Shown here: piece by piece, positions 35,334 through 46,207 of the stretch
How positions within the stretch are numbered: position 1 is the first letter of the stretch
How the letters are laid out: every line of letters starts with the position of its first letter
Source: Dendrobium chrysotoxum
Taxonomy: Eukaryota > Streptophyta > Magnoliopsida > Asparagales > Orchidaceae
Length of the DNA: 64,000 bases
Assembly: GCA_019925795.1 (NCBI GenBank)
Contig: CM034314.1
Coordinates: 98,265,264-98,329,263, forward strand
Direction of reading: 5' to 3'
Program-made: the position numbers and the translations under genes
The notes under the pieces: generated by a model
Database searches by the model: none
The model's input: the letters and a program-made list of their open reading frames with translations, nothing else
What the model was told of the DNA's origin: nothing

Positions 35334-36672
35334 TGTTGACCTCATTTTTGTATGAGGTCAGTAGAACCAATCCAGACCTTAGGATCATTCCAATCCTTAG
35401 GATTTAATCCTGACCCTAGGATTAATCTAATCCTAGATCAATCCAGTTTCAAATCAATTCTGACCCCAGATCAATACAATTTAAGACAAATCTAGATCCT
35501 AGGATTCTCCTAGATCTATCTAGAGCTTAGGATTCTTCTAGATCCTAAGACTATTCTAGATCCCAGGCCTTAGGATTTCCAAATCCTAGGATTTTCCTAG
35601 AAATCAAACATTAGGATCTACTCTAGATCCTAAGATTCTTCTAGATCTTGAATCTTAGGATTCCTAGATCTTAGGATTCTTTTAGATCATAGGATTCTTC
35701 CAGACCCCAGATCCTAGGATGTCCCTAGGACTTTTAGATTCCAGGATCTTCCCAGACTCCAGTCCCTAGGATCTACACTAGACCTTAGGATTCCCTTAAG
35801 CTGATCTGGACCCTAGGACCTATTCTAAACCCTAGGATTCTTCTAGATCAATCCAAGCTTCAATTCAATCTAAACTTAATTCAAACCATCATTCAACTCA
35901 AAATCCAATTAAAACCAGATTTCCAGATTCAAATCCAAGGCAAAGGTCTAAGTCCTGAAAGCCTTTTCCAGTTAATCTTTGAACATTTCAAAACCCTATC
36001 AAATGACCTCTGATTCAAGATCTATCAGTTCCACACTGATGTGACATGTCTCTAGAGATAACCCTCCAAATTTGAGCTCATTCTGAGGCCTCTAACCCCA
36101 GAAACTGAATTGAAATCCAAAGGCTGTAAAACCTTCAAATATTTACAGTCTATGCCACTGGACCTACCACCCAGTGGATTTTGATCCTGGAGCTTTCTCC
36201 AAAGCCTCCAATCACCTCCAGACCCTTGATTATGACCCATTGAGCATTAAACTGCATTTTGTTGGACTCAATTTGACCCCTAGTTGACCAGGGGTCAAAA
36301 TGACAAAATACCCCTATGGGGTGTGAATAGTCACTTGGATCAAATGAGCTCCAAATCAAATGCAGTCACTCCAGCAAGTTTCAAATGTCAAACCAAACCC
36401 ATTGAACCCAGAACCAGCCCCTGGGTCAACCTGGTTGACCAAGTCAACCTAGTTGACCTAGAAGGCCCCTTTAGGGTCAAAACAGGTCATTTTGACCAAA
36501 TGACCTCCTCTGACCTTGGGACCACCTCCATTGGTCTCCAAATGTCATTTCAAATCTGTTGAACCCATCCAGACCCTGGGACCACCTGGTTGACCAAGTC
36601 AACCAGGGTTGACCTAAAAGGCCCATTAAGGGCCCAAATAGGTCATTTTGACCAAATGACCTCCCCAGACCT
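35334..36672 (+). repeat. Ogre 3' LTR, first 1.34 kb before the gap
   Basis: Aligns with the 5' LTR from its first base. By eye the first ~510 bp show no differences, while the next ~650 bp carry about 30 substitutions and small indels. Around 36430-36672 the alignment slips by one ~156-bp W-box unit relative to the 5' copy, and the sequence then runs into N. The remaining ~7 kb expected from the 5' LTR is absent. Confidence 0.93.
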
Positions 36673-37172
36673 NNNNNNNNNNNNNNNNNNNNNNNNNNNN
36701 NNNNNNNNNNNNNNNNNNNNNNNNNNNNNNNNNNNNNNNNNNNNNNNNNNNNNNNNNNNNNNNNNNNNNNNNNNNNNNNNNNNNNNNNNNNNNNNNNNNN
36801 NNNNNNNNNNNNNNNNNNNNNNNNNNNNNNNNNNNNNNNNNNNNNNNNNNNNNNNNNNNNNNNNNNNNNNNNNNNNNNNNNNNNNNNNNNNNNNNNNNNN
36901 NNNNNNNNNNNNNNNNNNNNNNNNNNNNNNNNNNNNNNNNNNNNNNNNNNNNNNNNNNNNNNNNNNNNNNNNNNNNNNNNNNNNNNNNNNNNNNNNNNNN
37001 NNNNNNNNNNNNNNNNNNNNNNNNNNNNNNNNNNNNNNNNNNNNNNNNNNNNNNNNNNNNNNNNNNNNNNNNNNNNNNNNNNNNNNNNNNNNNNNNNNNN
37101 NNNNNNNNNNNNNNNNNNNNNNNNNNNNNNNNNNNNNNNNNNNNNNNNNNNNNNNNNNNNNNNNNNNNNNNN
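36673..37172. other. Assembly gap (500 N)
   Basis: Exactly 500 N, most likely a placeholder of arbitrary length. It begins inside the tandem W-box array of the 3' LTR. The sequence after it belongs neither to the LTR nor to family R copy D, so the gap hides at least the rest of the LTR and the right flank of the insertion. Confidence 0.97.
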
Positions 37173-37529
37173 TTCAGCCATCACCACCACCATTTATCAA
37201 TGTTCCACCGCTTCCTAACATTCCTCCACTTCCCAATACTCCACCACTTTCTACCCCAGCACCAATTCCAGTCCTGCCTTCACCACCAACATTAATGAGA
37301 TCCCATTGCCACCCAATCCATTTCAGCCACCATCATCAATCTTGCCACCACTTCCCTTTCAGCCATCACCACCACCATTTCTCAATATTCCGCGCTTCCT
37401 AACATTCCACCACTTCCTACCTTAGCTCCACCGCCACCACCGCCAGCATCTATTTTCCCTCCATTACCATTTCCTCCTATTTCTCCAGGTAATCCACCAG
37501 CTTTCCCTACACAGAGAAACACTCCATGA
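37173..37529 (+). pseudogene. 3' end of a proline-rich protein gene, frame broken twice
   Basis: The sequence encodes dense Pro-Pro-Leu/Pro-Asn-Ile repeats ('PPLPNIPPLPN') typical of plant proline-rich or hydroxyproline-rich cell-wall proteins. It ends with a Pro/Phe-rich tail and TGA at 37527-37529. The repeat pattern holds across the interval only if the frame changes twice, at about 37294-37300 and 37395-37405. A single frame entered from 37175 stops at 37402. The 5' part is lost in the gap. The two shifts could be real decay or sequencing errors next to a gap. 'tgaaggaactgaactgc' starts a plausible 3' UTR. It is the only host gene fragment I can support with some confidence. Confidence 0.6.
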
Positions 37530-38274
37530 AGGAACTGAACTGCTTATGTACTGTCATTGTTATTTCCTTATGCATCAAATAATGCTAGTAAGCATGGCAC
37601 GTGTTGAATAAAATGAGGTGTGTGCTTTCAGTCAATCAATTTTCAAAGCTTGATCAGTAACAATCAAATTTCAAGGGGAAAATATCACCCTCCATAAGAA
37701 ACTGTGGCTTGTGTTAGTAAACTGTAAACATCGAGTACATCTGTCACTTATCAAACCCTCCATATACTAGTAGAGGAAATTTGTAGTTACTGCGACACAT
37801 GATCTAAAGCTACTCAGAAAATTAGCATATAACTGAATTAAAGTAAAGATGGAGCAGAAAAATAGATGTAACCAAATAAATTAAGGAATGAAAGGGCACT
37901 GGCTTCAATGTGCAAAAATTTAGATGAGAATATTATAAGCTAAATTAAAATCAGGACACAAGACACTTTTCTTGAATTGCATAACATTTCAATCAAATTT
38001 GAAGACATCTCTATTTTACAAGATGATTATAAATAGTTATTTTTTATAAGATAAAATAATGATTTGTAAGATAGAAAAAATCAACTTATAGTTTAAGAAA
38101 ATACCTTATATTCAAACCAAAATTTAGCTAGGGATGTCCTGAGCAATTTCTTTCGCCTTTTACACAAGGAACAAAAATATCATCACTTAAAAGTGGTGGA
38201 ACAATAATTTTTTTAATGACAGATTGATTATTTTAAAAATATCATCAATATTTTTTAATGGATATCAATAACTC
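37530..38274. other. AT-rich DNA downstream of the proline-rich gene
   Basis: Probable 3' UTR followed by intergenic sequence. No other gene, repeat or RNA is evident. Confidence 0.5.
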
Positions 38275-38277
38275 TAA

Positions 38278-38869
38278 GGGCTTAGAGTTGTTTGGTTGGC
38301 TAAAAAAAGAATGCATTATAAAAATAATGTAGTATAAAAGAAATACAGTGTAAAAAGAATAATTTTGAGTTGTTTGGATGAATGCAAAGTAAATACATGT
38401 GAATGTTTTTTTTGTTTAGCTTGAAGTAAAATGAATTTAGTGTAAAGTCCAACGATGGTGGCGGTGGCAACGGCGATGGTTGGCGGTGCTGGTGGCAATC
38501 GGTGGTGGGTGGCGGTGGCAGTGGTGGCGAGTGGCAGAGACAACGGGTGGTGGCGGATAGCAGTGGTGTTGTCCGGCAACTGGTGGCAACGACGGTGGTG
38601 GTCGGCGGTAGGTGGGCGGTAGCGGCATGCGGTGGGTGGCGGCGGTGGTGGTCAGCGACAGGTGGCGGCAGTTAAGCATGTTTTCTTGCGGTGTAAATGG
38701 TTCTCGTTCAAAACTTGCGAGTTTAGTTTACCTCAAATATGAACTTAAAAAAGTTTACACTACATTTACTTTACTTTACATTCTTTTGTCTTCCAACCAA
38801 ACACCAATATTTTCAAAACCCATGCCTTTGGAATACTTTACACTCATTTTACTTCCAACCAAAAGCCCC
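38278..38869. mobile_element. Tourist-like (PIF/Harbinger) MITE with GGTGGC-rich core
   Basis: The left end GGGCTTAGAGTTGTTTGGTTGG and the inverse of the right end (GGGGCTTTTGGTTGGAAG) are related imperfect inverted termini. TAA on both sides (38275-38277 and 38870-38872) matches the 3-bp target of PIF/Harbinger elements. The middle (38450-38665) is an impure GGTGGC / GGCGGTGG expansion that produces spurious Pro/His-rich frames on the minus strand. No transposase. Confidence 0.6.
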
Positions 38870-38872
38870 TAA

Positions 38873-39351
38873 GTCCTAAAATTTTGGAGCGGAGAGTAAA
38901 CTAAACGTACATGTCCTAAACTCAGAAATTCTATAGTCATAAAAATCGAGAACACAAAACACAATGATGTCAGATGATTTGGATACAAGAAATGCCAGCT
39001 GATAGAATGTTCATAACCTAATGCATGTAATGAGAAGGCATATATTCGTATCAACCTGCCTAAAAGAGATAGCATCTTAAAGAAAAGAAACAATAAATGT
39101 CTTTCTATTGCTGTAAAATTAAAAAAATCAAGGCTTGGAAAAGCAGACAGACAGATATCTCAATGTTTTTACAACTTATACGGCTGCTATCGAAAAGCCT
39201 TTTAACTTTTCACCACAATCGTTTAGATTGGATTTATCACTGGAATAAAACAAAGAAGAAAAGTAGGGAACTGAGATCAACTTTTCTTTCAAACCTGTGA
39301 TCAGCTCAAATGCTCCCTCTGCTTAAATCTGTTGTAGCACTAAAGTTCTAG
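38873..39351. other. Intergenic DNA left of the chromovirus
   Basis: AT-rich, with no recognised gene. It ends in 'aggcg' (39352-39356), a possible 5-bp target duplication of the adjacent element. Confidence 0.5.
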
Positions 39352-39356
39352 AGGCG

Positions 39357-39797
39357 TGATAGACAGTACTTAAGTTCGCAAGTAACCCTAAGGGAAATAC
39401 TTGAGTTCACAAGCAAACCTAACAACAATTGGTGAAAATAGCGAGAAAACTGCTGATTTTAGAAAGAAATCAGCAATATGGTGCAAGAATTTCAAAAAAA
39501 TTGGACTAAAACACAAGGAAACTTCTTCTATTAAATCCACGAACACGAAAAGTGATACAAGATACAAGTTTCTTCAATTCAAGAGGAATAAACCACTCTC
39601 CAAATCTCTAGCAAAGCCTAGAGCCCAAAAGAACAAACCCTAAATCTCAAATTTCTTCTCAAATTCAAGATGCCCCAAACCCTAGCCCAAAAAGACTAAT
39701 TAAAGCCAAAGGAAACTTACAAAATCCCTAAACAGCCTCTAATTCAAATTTCCCTCCTAAATAACAATTTAATTAATTGCTTAGGCCCACTAGAGCA
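39357..39797 (-). repeat. Chromovirus 3' LTR
   Basis: Matches 46208-46647 at roughly 90% by eye ('gacagtactt', 'aagtaaccctaagggaaatacttgagtt', 'gaaaactgctgatttta', 'tgccccaaaccctagccc'). On the minus strand it is preceded by a purine tract at about 39798-39812. The right-hand LTR has ~100 bp more beyond the match ('ccccctgg...aaccagtcta'), which also exists in the related element at 62222-62305. This copy has therefore probably lost its outer end. Confidence 0.85.
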
Positions 39798-39837
39798 TCT
39801 GCCTCCCAAAGACTCTGCTTGTCCTCAAGGTAAAAAG

Positions 39838-42240
39838 AAGGAAACTAGAGCTTCAATCTTTCATATGGCTCCCAAGTGGCATCGAAATCGGGAAGGTCCC
39901 TCCATCTGATAAGCACTTCTTTGTTTCCCCTTTTATCGGATCTAACTCCCCCCAGCTCAAGTGGTTCTAAGACTACTTCCAAGTCTTCTGTTAGTGTGTA
40001 GGGGCAACTCTGCACAAACTGCATGCTCCCCTAAAGCTCTTCTCAACTGTGATAGATGAAAAACTGGGTGTATGGTGGCGGATGGGGGTAACTTCAAACG
40101 ATACGCCACTGCTCCGATCTTATCCAAAATCTCATAGGGCCAAAGAACCTCGGAGCCAATTTCTCATTTCTCCTGTTGGCAACTGATCTCTGCCTGTAGG
40201 GCCTTAGTTTCAAGAACACTTTCTCCCCAACTTCATACTATATGTCCCTCCGATGTGTATCTGCCTGCTTCTTCATAATCTGTTGTGCCATGATCAGATG
40301 TTTCTTCAATTCCTCCAACACCTTATCCCATTCCTCCAAGTATTGCTCCACTGAATAAATTGGTGTGCTCCTCCTCCCAAAATGCACTAAGTGTGGGGGG
40401 TCTCTTCCATACAGTACTTTAAAAGGCGTCATCTAAGAGGCAGAATGGTACGAAGTATTATACCAATACTTGACCCATGCTAACCATTTTGCCCACGTCC
40501 GTGGCTTTTCAGAAGCAAAACACCTCAAATAAGTTTCCAAGCTTCGGTTCACTACCTTTGTTTGGTTGTCTGTCTGCGAATGATAGGCGGTGCTTCTCTT
40601 AAGAACAGTGCCCTGCAACCTAAATAGCTCCCTCCAAAACTGGCTGAGGAAAACTTTGTCTCAATCAGACACAATCAATTCGAGAATCCCATGTAGTCTA
40701 ACCACCTCCCTGATAGATGTTGCTACTGATACCGCGGTGTAGGAATGTCGTAAGAGGATAAAATGTGCATACTTACTAAGTCTGTCAACCACCACCATGA
40801 TGACTATGAATCCCTCTGATCGTGGTAGGCCGTTTATGAAATCCATGGACACCTCCTCCCCATACTCTATTTGAAGTGCCAAGGGTTGTAGTAGTCCTCC
40901 TGGAGCCATGACCATATATTTGTTTCTCTAGCACACTTCACACTTCGCCACCATCTCCTCAACATCTTTATACATCCCCTTCCAGTAAAGCTCAGCCTTC
41001 TATAGGTCTTCTGTACTCTTGAATGACCTCCAACTGCACTGCCGTGGAACTCCTATAATAAGTGAGGAATATGTATGGAAGTTGATGGCATCACAAACCT
41101 CCCTTGATGTAACAGCCTAATAGTTTGGACAACAATCGATGATGCTCCTTGGTCACCATCCTTTGCTCCAACAGATACTTCAAGCTTTTCTGATTCGTCC
41201 GGACAATGAAATGCCTTCCCAAAAGATAAGGGCGCCACTTCTGAATAGTCAAGATAATGGCCATCAGCTCTCTCTCATACACCGACTTCAATCTAGTCCT
41301 GGTTGACAGCACTTGACTGAAGTATGCTATAGGTCTATGATTTTGCATCAGCACTGCTCCCAACCCATATCCGAACACATCGGTCCCCACTACAAAGATC
41401 TGGCTGAAGTCCGGAAGAGCTAAAACTGAAGCTGTAGTCATGGCTTTCTTCAATCTCTCAAAAGCCTGAGTCGCTGCCTCTCCCCAATAAAAGTTGTCCT
41501 TCTTTAGTTGCTCAGTCAAAGGCCAAGCTATGGTACTGTACCCCCTCACAAATCTCTTGTAGTAACCCATCAGTCCTAAGAAACCCCTCAACTCCCTTAT
41601 GTTCCTAGGCATAGGCCATTTTTGCATTGCTTCAATTTTTGTTTGATCGGCCGCCACTCCCTCCTGGGACACTACATGTCCCAAGTACTCCACGCTAAAC
41701 TGGGCGAAGCTGTACTTCTTAAGGTTGGCCCTCAGCTGATGCTCCTGTCAAACCCCTAGAACCACCTTCAAGTGCTTCAAATGCTTCTCCTCCGTCTTGC
41801 TGTACACCAAAATGTCATCAAAAAATACCAGCACAAACTTCCTGAGGTACTGCCAGAATACCCTGTTCATCAAAGATTGGAAAGTAACAGAGGTGTTTGT
41901 GAGCCCAAATGGCATCACCAAGAACTCATAGTGCCCCTCGTGCATCCTGAAGGCTGTCTTCTGAATATCCTCCTCCTTCATCCTGATTTGATGGTAGTCT
42001 GACTTCAAGTCCATCTTAGAAAACACTACTGCTCCATACAACTCATCTAGTAGTTCATCGATCACTGGGATGAGGAATTTATCTGGCACAATCTCCTTAT
42101 TCAACGCCCTGTAATTCACACAAAACCTCCAGCTCCCATTCTTCTTTTTGACCAGTAAGATTGGACTAGAGAAAGGACTCACACTTGATCTGATGATCCC
42201 TGCTTCTAACATCTCCCTAATCAGCTTCTCAATCTCATCC
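39838..42240 (-). pseudogene. pol: Chromovirus pol: RT, RNase H, integrase, chromodomain
   Basis: Reading down the minus strand: RT (42212-41748) keeps the catalytic FFDD in 'VLVFFDDILVYSK'. The RT thumb and RNase H follow (41693-41091), including 'RPIAYFSQVLS'. Integrase fragments are at 40915-40661 ('VVVDRLSKYAHFI'), 40618-40433 ('STAYHSQTDNQTKVVNR') and 40432-40238. At about 39925-39838 'VLIRWRDLPDFDATWEP' is a C-terminal chromodomain, which in such elements directs integration towards particular histone marks. The frame is interrupted repeatedly by stops and small shifts between these blocks, so no working polyprotein is made. Confidence 0.88.
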
Positions 42241-42304
42241 TTCTGAATTTAGGGGTAGCGGTAGGGCCGTACACTAATCGGTGACACCCCCTCCTTCAAA
42301 AGGA

Positions 42305-44106
42305 TTACTTGCTCCTGCTTTCTGGGTGATGGTAAACCTTGAGGTGGCTGGAACACCTCACTGAACTGTTGTATGAGTGAGTGTACTGCAAGAGGAATGT
42401 CTCCTCTTCCACTACACTGACCCTCTCCAAGCGTTGCAATTCCACCAAATATCCACCTCCCACCTCCTGTATGGTTCTGATCATGGATTTGAGAGATACT
42501 CTAGCCCTGGACAGCCCTGCATCGCCCTGGATCACCATCCTCCTTCCTCCCACAATCAATTCCATCCTTAGTGCTCCACAATTGACCTTGGTCTCCCCCA
42601 AGGTCTCAGCCATTTGATCCCCAGGATGACATCAATATTCCCCTACTCCAAAGGAAGAAAGTCCTCCCTCACCTAGATCCCCTAAATGGTCAACACCACT
42701 CCCCTACAAACTCCTCTACCCATTTCCACATTTCCCATGCCCATCATCAACTCGTAGGCTCCCGTATCCACTAATTTCACCCCTAGCAGATCCACAATCT
42801 GGTTGGAGATGAAATTGTGGGTTGTCCCACTATCTATCAATACTACCACCTCTCTATCAGCTATCTCTCCCTTCACTTTCATAGTGTGAATCGGAGTGAA
42901 TCCCACCATTGAATTTAGGAAGACTTCCGCTACATCAAGATGCAACTTCTCCTCTTCCCTCATTTCTAACCCACTCCCACCTCCCTCTTCAGCTTCCTCG
43001 TCATCACAGATGGTGAGAACCTGAAGAGTTAGGTCCTTACACCTATGCCCCGGCATATACTTCTTATCAAATCTAAAACACAACCCTTTTGCCCTCTTCT
43101 CCTGTATCTCCTTCTCAGTCAGCCTTTTGAAACTTCCCCCATTTCCTCCTCCTCCAACTCTCTCCTTGGTCACTTCCTTCAGACTCCCTGACGCTGGCCC
43201 CTTGGGAGCTAAGAAGGTGGTGGTCATCTTGTATGATCCCCCCAAATAGCTCCCCCTAGCTAGCCCCTCCAACTGTTTCTGATCCTCCACCAACTGGGCT
43301 AGCTCCATGGCCACCCCCAGGTCTCTTGGCCTCATCACCCTCACCGCTGCCCGTATCTCCGATTTAAGCCCTTTCATAAAGTTCCCCTCCAGCGCTGTCT
43401 CAGATAGCCGGTTTAATCTGCTAGCCAAGTACTCGAACCTGTCACGGCAATCTGCCACGGTCCCCTCTTGTGTTAAGGCAAAGAATTGCTCATAGAAGTC
43501 TCCTCCCCTACCGATTTAGAAACGTTCTAGTAAGCACTCTTTGAACTCGCTCCAGCTCCTGATAGGTTGCCTCATGTCACAACATTGGTACCATGCCAGT
43601 GCCTTCCCTCCAAGCATAGTCCTGCTACCATCAGCTTCTTTTCCTCCGTCAACCCGTTGACACAGAAATATCGTTCCACCTTGTAGATCCAACCATGACC
43701 ATCCTCGCCCTTAAAGATGGGAATCTTCAGCTTCCTCACCTTCGGGTCACCCCCTTTGCCACTGAATCCTCCATATCCTCCCATTCCGTGAAGAGAAGGT
43801 GCTCCCCAATTGTCCTGATCTTCCCTCCGGCGATCATACCCAACCCCTTCATCAAGTTCCCCTCTTCTTCTTTCAAATTAAGCACCTCTACGGTAGAAAT
43901 TTTTCCTTCTCCCTACAAAAATCAACAGCCCTTCTTTCGAAATAAGTGCTCATCTCCTCCCTAGAAAGTGGTTCTAGAGGAGGCATTCCATCTTCACCCT
44001 CCAAGATCTCCACTTCCGGATTTTCCCTTCCTCTAAACATGTTAGGGTTTTCACCTATTCCATGACCGCCGATGATTTTCCTTGCTTCCGATGTCGTCGG
44101 ATTGGT
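42305..44106 (-). pseudogene. gag: Chromovirus gag (C-terminal part) and protease
   Basis: On the minus strand, 43784-43572 carries the gag core ('RKLKIPIFKGEDGHGWIYKV') and 43458-42682 continues to a zinc-finger region and protease. The zinc knuckle reads CFRFDKKYMPGHRC, so the second Cys of the CCHC signature is Phe. The protease keeps the DSGT catalytic motif ('VVVLIDSGTTHNFIS'). 42613-42305 is the linker between protease and RT. Breaks around 43458-43572 and 42613-42682 separate the pieces. The N-terminus of gag lies across an inserted solo LTR at 45950-46102. Confidence 0.82.
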
Positions 44107-44112
44107 CTTCTA

Positions 44113-45943
44113 ATGTTGGACTAAGTATTCTTCAGATAAATGTGGTAAGAGTTTGCACAATTTAGATAAGAGCAAAGAACAATTAAGACTGTTAGCCACT
44201 TAAATGATAATAAAAAATGTGAGAGGGGTAGCTACGCTTAGGCCAAATAACATGCTATGAACTTGAATCATCAAGACAATTTAGAAATTCAACAACATAC
44301 AAATTAAGTAGTCATTCAACAAAAATCCCTACGCTAACAATGAGATTAGAAACATAGAAAGTACAACTCAAGTCCTACGATTACTAAGCTTGGCAGAAAT
44401 AAGTGAGCAAGACCCTCATGAATCAATTCAAACCACAATAGAGAATTAAACTACAAAGATACAAGAGTAGGAGGATTGGAAGACCTTTGTCACGGCTTGG
44501 ACGTAATCCACCATTGAATGGTACCAAGCTGCTCTTCTATGGCTTCGGAGAGAGTGTCTAAGATGCGCTCCACGTACTCCTCGACAATGTGATCAATCTC
44601 CGGATTGACGTTGAAGAAGGTTGACTGGAGGATATGGATGAAACCTTGCTCGTCGTAGACAATGCCGAAATCAAGATCGGGATCGGCCATGCATCGATCT
44701 TGTTGTGTTGGAGTGTTGTAGCAGATGTTCCTTTGCTGCCCTTGCTGATTTTCCTTGAGAGAAAGGGTTTTCTCCCAAGAATTCAAGTAGGAGAAGGCAA
44801 GGGAAGGTGGCCGGTCAAGGGGGGAGACTTGGGGAGGATTGGGTTCAGATTTTGGGAATTAGGTTTAAAGTTTGGAAGGGGAAATTTGGGAGGGAAGGCT
44901 GAAATTACTTTCGCAATCAAAGTCCTTTGATTTGAAAAGAATTTAAATAGCCTAAGGGGGAAGGAGAGGGGCCGGGTAATGTAGAGAGGGCTAGGTATTT
45001 AATTCATAAGGAGTGGAGTTGTGTTTGGAAAGAAATAAGGAGGTGGGGACCATGTAGGGGGCGGCGGCATCAAGAGAGGGGAGGGGTTTTGGGGAAAGTA
45101 ATTAGTCCTCTTTGATTTGAAAAATTAAATTAGGAAGGAGGGATCTTCAATCCAATTTAATTTAAAATTCAACTAGGATTAATTTTGGAGACTTTCCTAA
45201 AATAGAAGATCGTATTTTAGGAAACCAATTCAAAATTCAAATAGATTTGAATTATGAATTAATTGTGTTACCTAAAATACAAGACCCAATTAGGAAAGAC
45301 TTGATTGTATGCTTTGATGAGGAATCTCAAAGGGAGGGGCCAGCGGTGTAAAGGGAAAGGCCGGCGGTGGGGAAGCTTGGCCGTGGGTGGAGGTGGAGAG
45401 AGAGGGGATCGGGTGGAGGGTGGGGGATTGGATGCAGCCGACGGGGAGGGTGGGGTGGTGGTGGCCGAAGGTGGGGCTTTGTGGAGGGGCCGGCGGCTTT
45501 GGGTGAGGATGGCCGTGAGCTAGAAGAGGAGGGAGGAGGGAGGGAGAAAAGAGCTACGAAACTAACCACGAATCCGGACTCTTCCAAGATTGGTGGGTGA
45601 TCCAATTCCCTCTTCAAGGGATCTTTCACAAGCTCTCACAAGAACTCAAACACGGGGGAAATTTTATCATTTCATTTATTAGCTTCAAAAGAAATATATG
45701 GGGCGCATATATAGCCTCCTACAATGACAGGAAAATAAATGACCACAATGCCCCTAGGGCTTACATATCATAAAACCCTTAAGTAAGGGCAAAACGGAAA
45801 AACTACTAAAATAAATACAATAATCAAAACAAATAACACAAATACATATGAAGACTCAAAAGTAGATCGGCGCGATCATGGCCGTAGATCAACGGTCACG
45901 CCTCTGATAGACTTTCCATGATCTGATGTCCCCATCATCTTCA
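44113..45943 (-). mobile_element. 1.83-kb solo LTR inserted in chromovirus gag
   Basis: CTTCTA is duplicated at the two junctions (44107-44112 and 45944-45949), and gag sequence resumes in register on both sides when compared with the related element at 63590-63620. On the minus strand the insert begins TGAAGATG and ends CCAACAT. It has a TATA-like 'ggctatatatgcg' near 45705 and 'aataaatgaaatg' downstream. It carries no gag or pol. The size, TG start, CA near the end and 5-6 bp duplication fit a solo LTR left by recombination between the two LTRs of a full element. Confidence 0.65.
44490..44690 (-). CDS. 66-codon ORF inside the solo LTR, unknown
   Basis: Starts ATG at 44690 (MADPDLDFGIVYDEQGF) and ends after 'TIQWWITSKP'. 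The protein is acidic with a mixed, non-repetitive composition. The codons look GC-richer at third positions than the surroundings, which is unusual for LTR sequence. I do not recognise it. It could be a captured host exon, an LTR-encoded peptide, or chance. No splice sites were resolved around it. Confidence 0.3.
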   Translation of the reverse strand: MADPDLDFGIVYDEQGFIHILQSTFFNVNPEIDHIVEEYVERILDTLSEAIEEQLGTIQWWITSKP

Positions 45944-45949
45944 CTTCTA

Positions 45950-46102
45950 GCAATTTCTTTAACTCTTCCATCACGGCGAACTTCCCTCCATCCTTTCATT
46001 GTTGGATGAAATCTGATTTTGAAAATCAGAAAATTTTTCCTCCAAATCTAATTTTAGTTGCCCAATTTCTCCTTCCAAAACTTCAACCTTCTTCCCGGCC
46101 AT
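45950..46102 (-). pseudogene. gag: Chromovirus gag N-terminus
   Basis: ATG at 46102 (MAGKKVEVLEGEIGQLK) matches the start of gag in the second chromovirus (63752, MAGRKVEVLKGEIGQLK). The stretch is a predicted coiled coil. A frame break follows after about 43 codons, then the solo LTR interrupts it. The start is supported by its position about 90 bp downstream of the primer-binding site. Confidence 0.7.
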
Positions 46103-46192
46103 AACTTTTCCTAAGATTTACGAGATCTTCTTCTGGATGAACTTGCTCCGCTGAAATTTCAGAATTTCAGCCACCGATAGTCCCAAGATAAT

Positions 46193-46204
46193 GCTCTGAT
46201 ACCA
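46193..46204 (-). other. Chromovirus primer-binding site, initiator tRNA-Met
   Basis: On the minus strand TGGTATCAGAGC is the standard complement to the 3' end of plant initiator tRNA-Met. It lies 3 nt from the inner end of the 5' LTR. Confidence 0.92.
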
Positions 46205-46207
46205 ATT

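Larger units (their letters stand above)
13588..36672 (+). mobile_element. Giant Tat/Ogre-type Ty3/gypsy retrotransposon, 3' end missing in gap
   Basis: Both LTR starts (13588 and 35334) begin TGTTGACCTC and align for 1.3 kb. The PBS (22217), gag-protease, RT, RNase H, second RNase H and integrase lie in order on the plus strand, followed by tandem arrays and a purine-rich tract. The second RNase H between RNase H and integrase is the hallmark of the Tat lineage. A tRNA-Arg primer and very large size fit Ogre-like members. If the 3' LTR equals the 5' LTR, the element is about 30 kb long and some 7 kb of it lies in the 500-N gap. The 5' flank ATAGC (13583-13587) is the expected target duplication, but its partner is not visible. 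Two in-frame TAG codons and a frame change make this copy non-autonomous as read. Confidence 0.92.

Noticed and set aside
38316..38679. Minus-strand Pro/His/Thr-rich frames
   Set aside because: They are translations of the GGTGGC expansion in a MITE, open by composition only.
45305..45629. Gly- and Pro-rich frames on both strands
   Set aside because: Purine/pyrimidine-biased sequence inside the solo LTR; open by composition.
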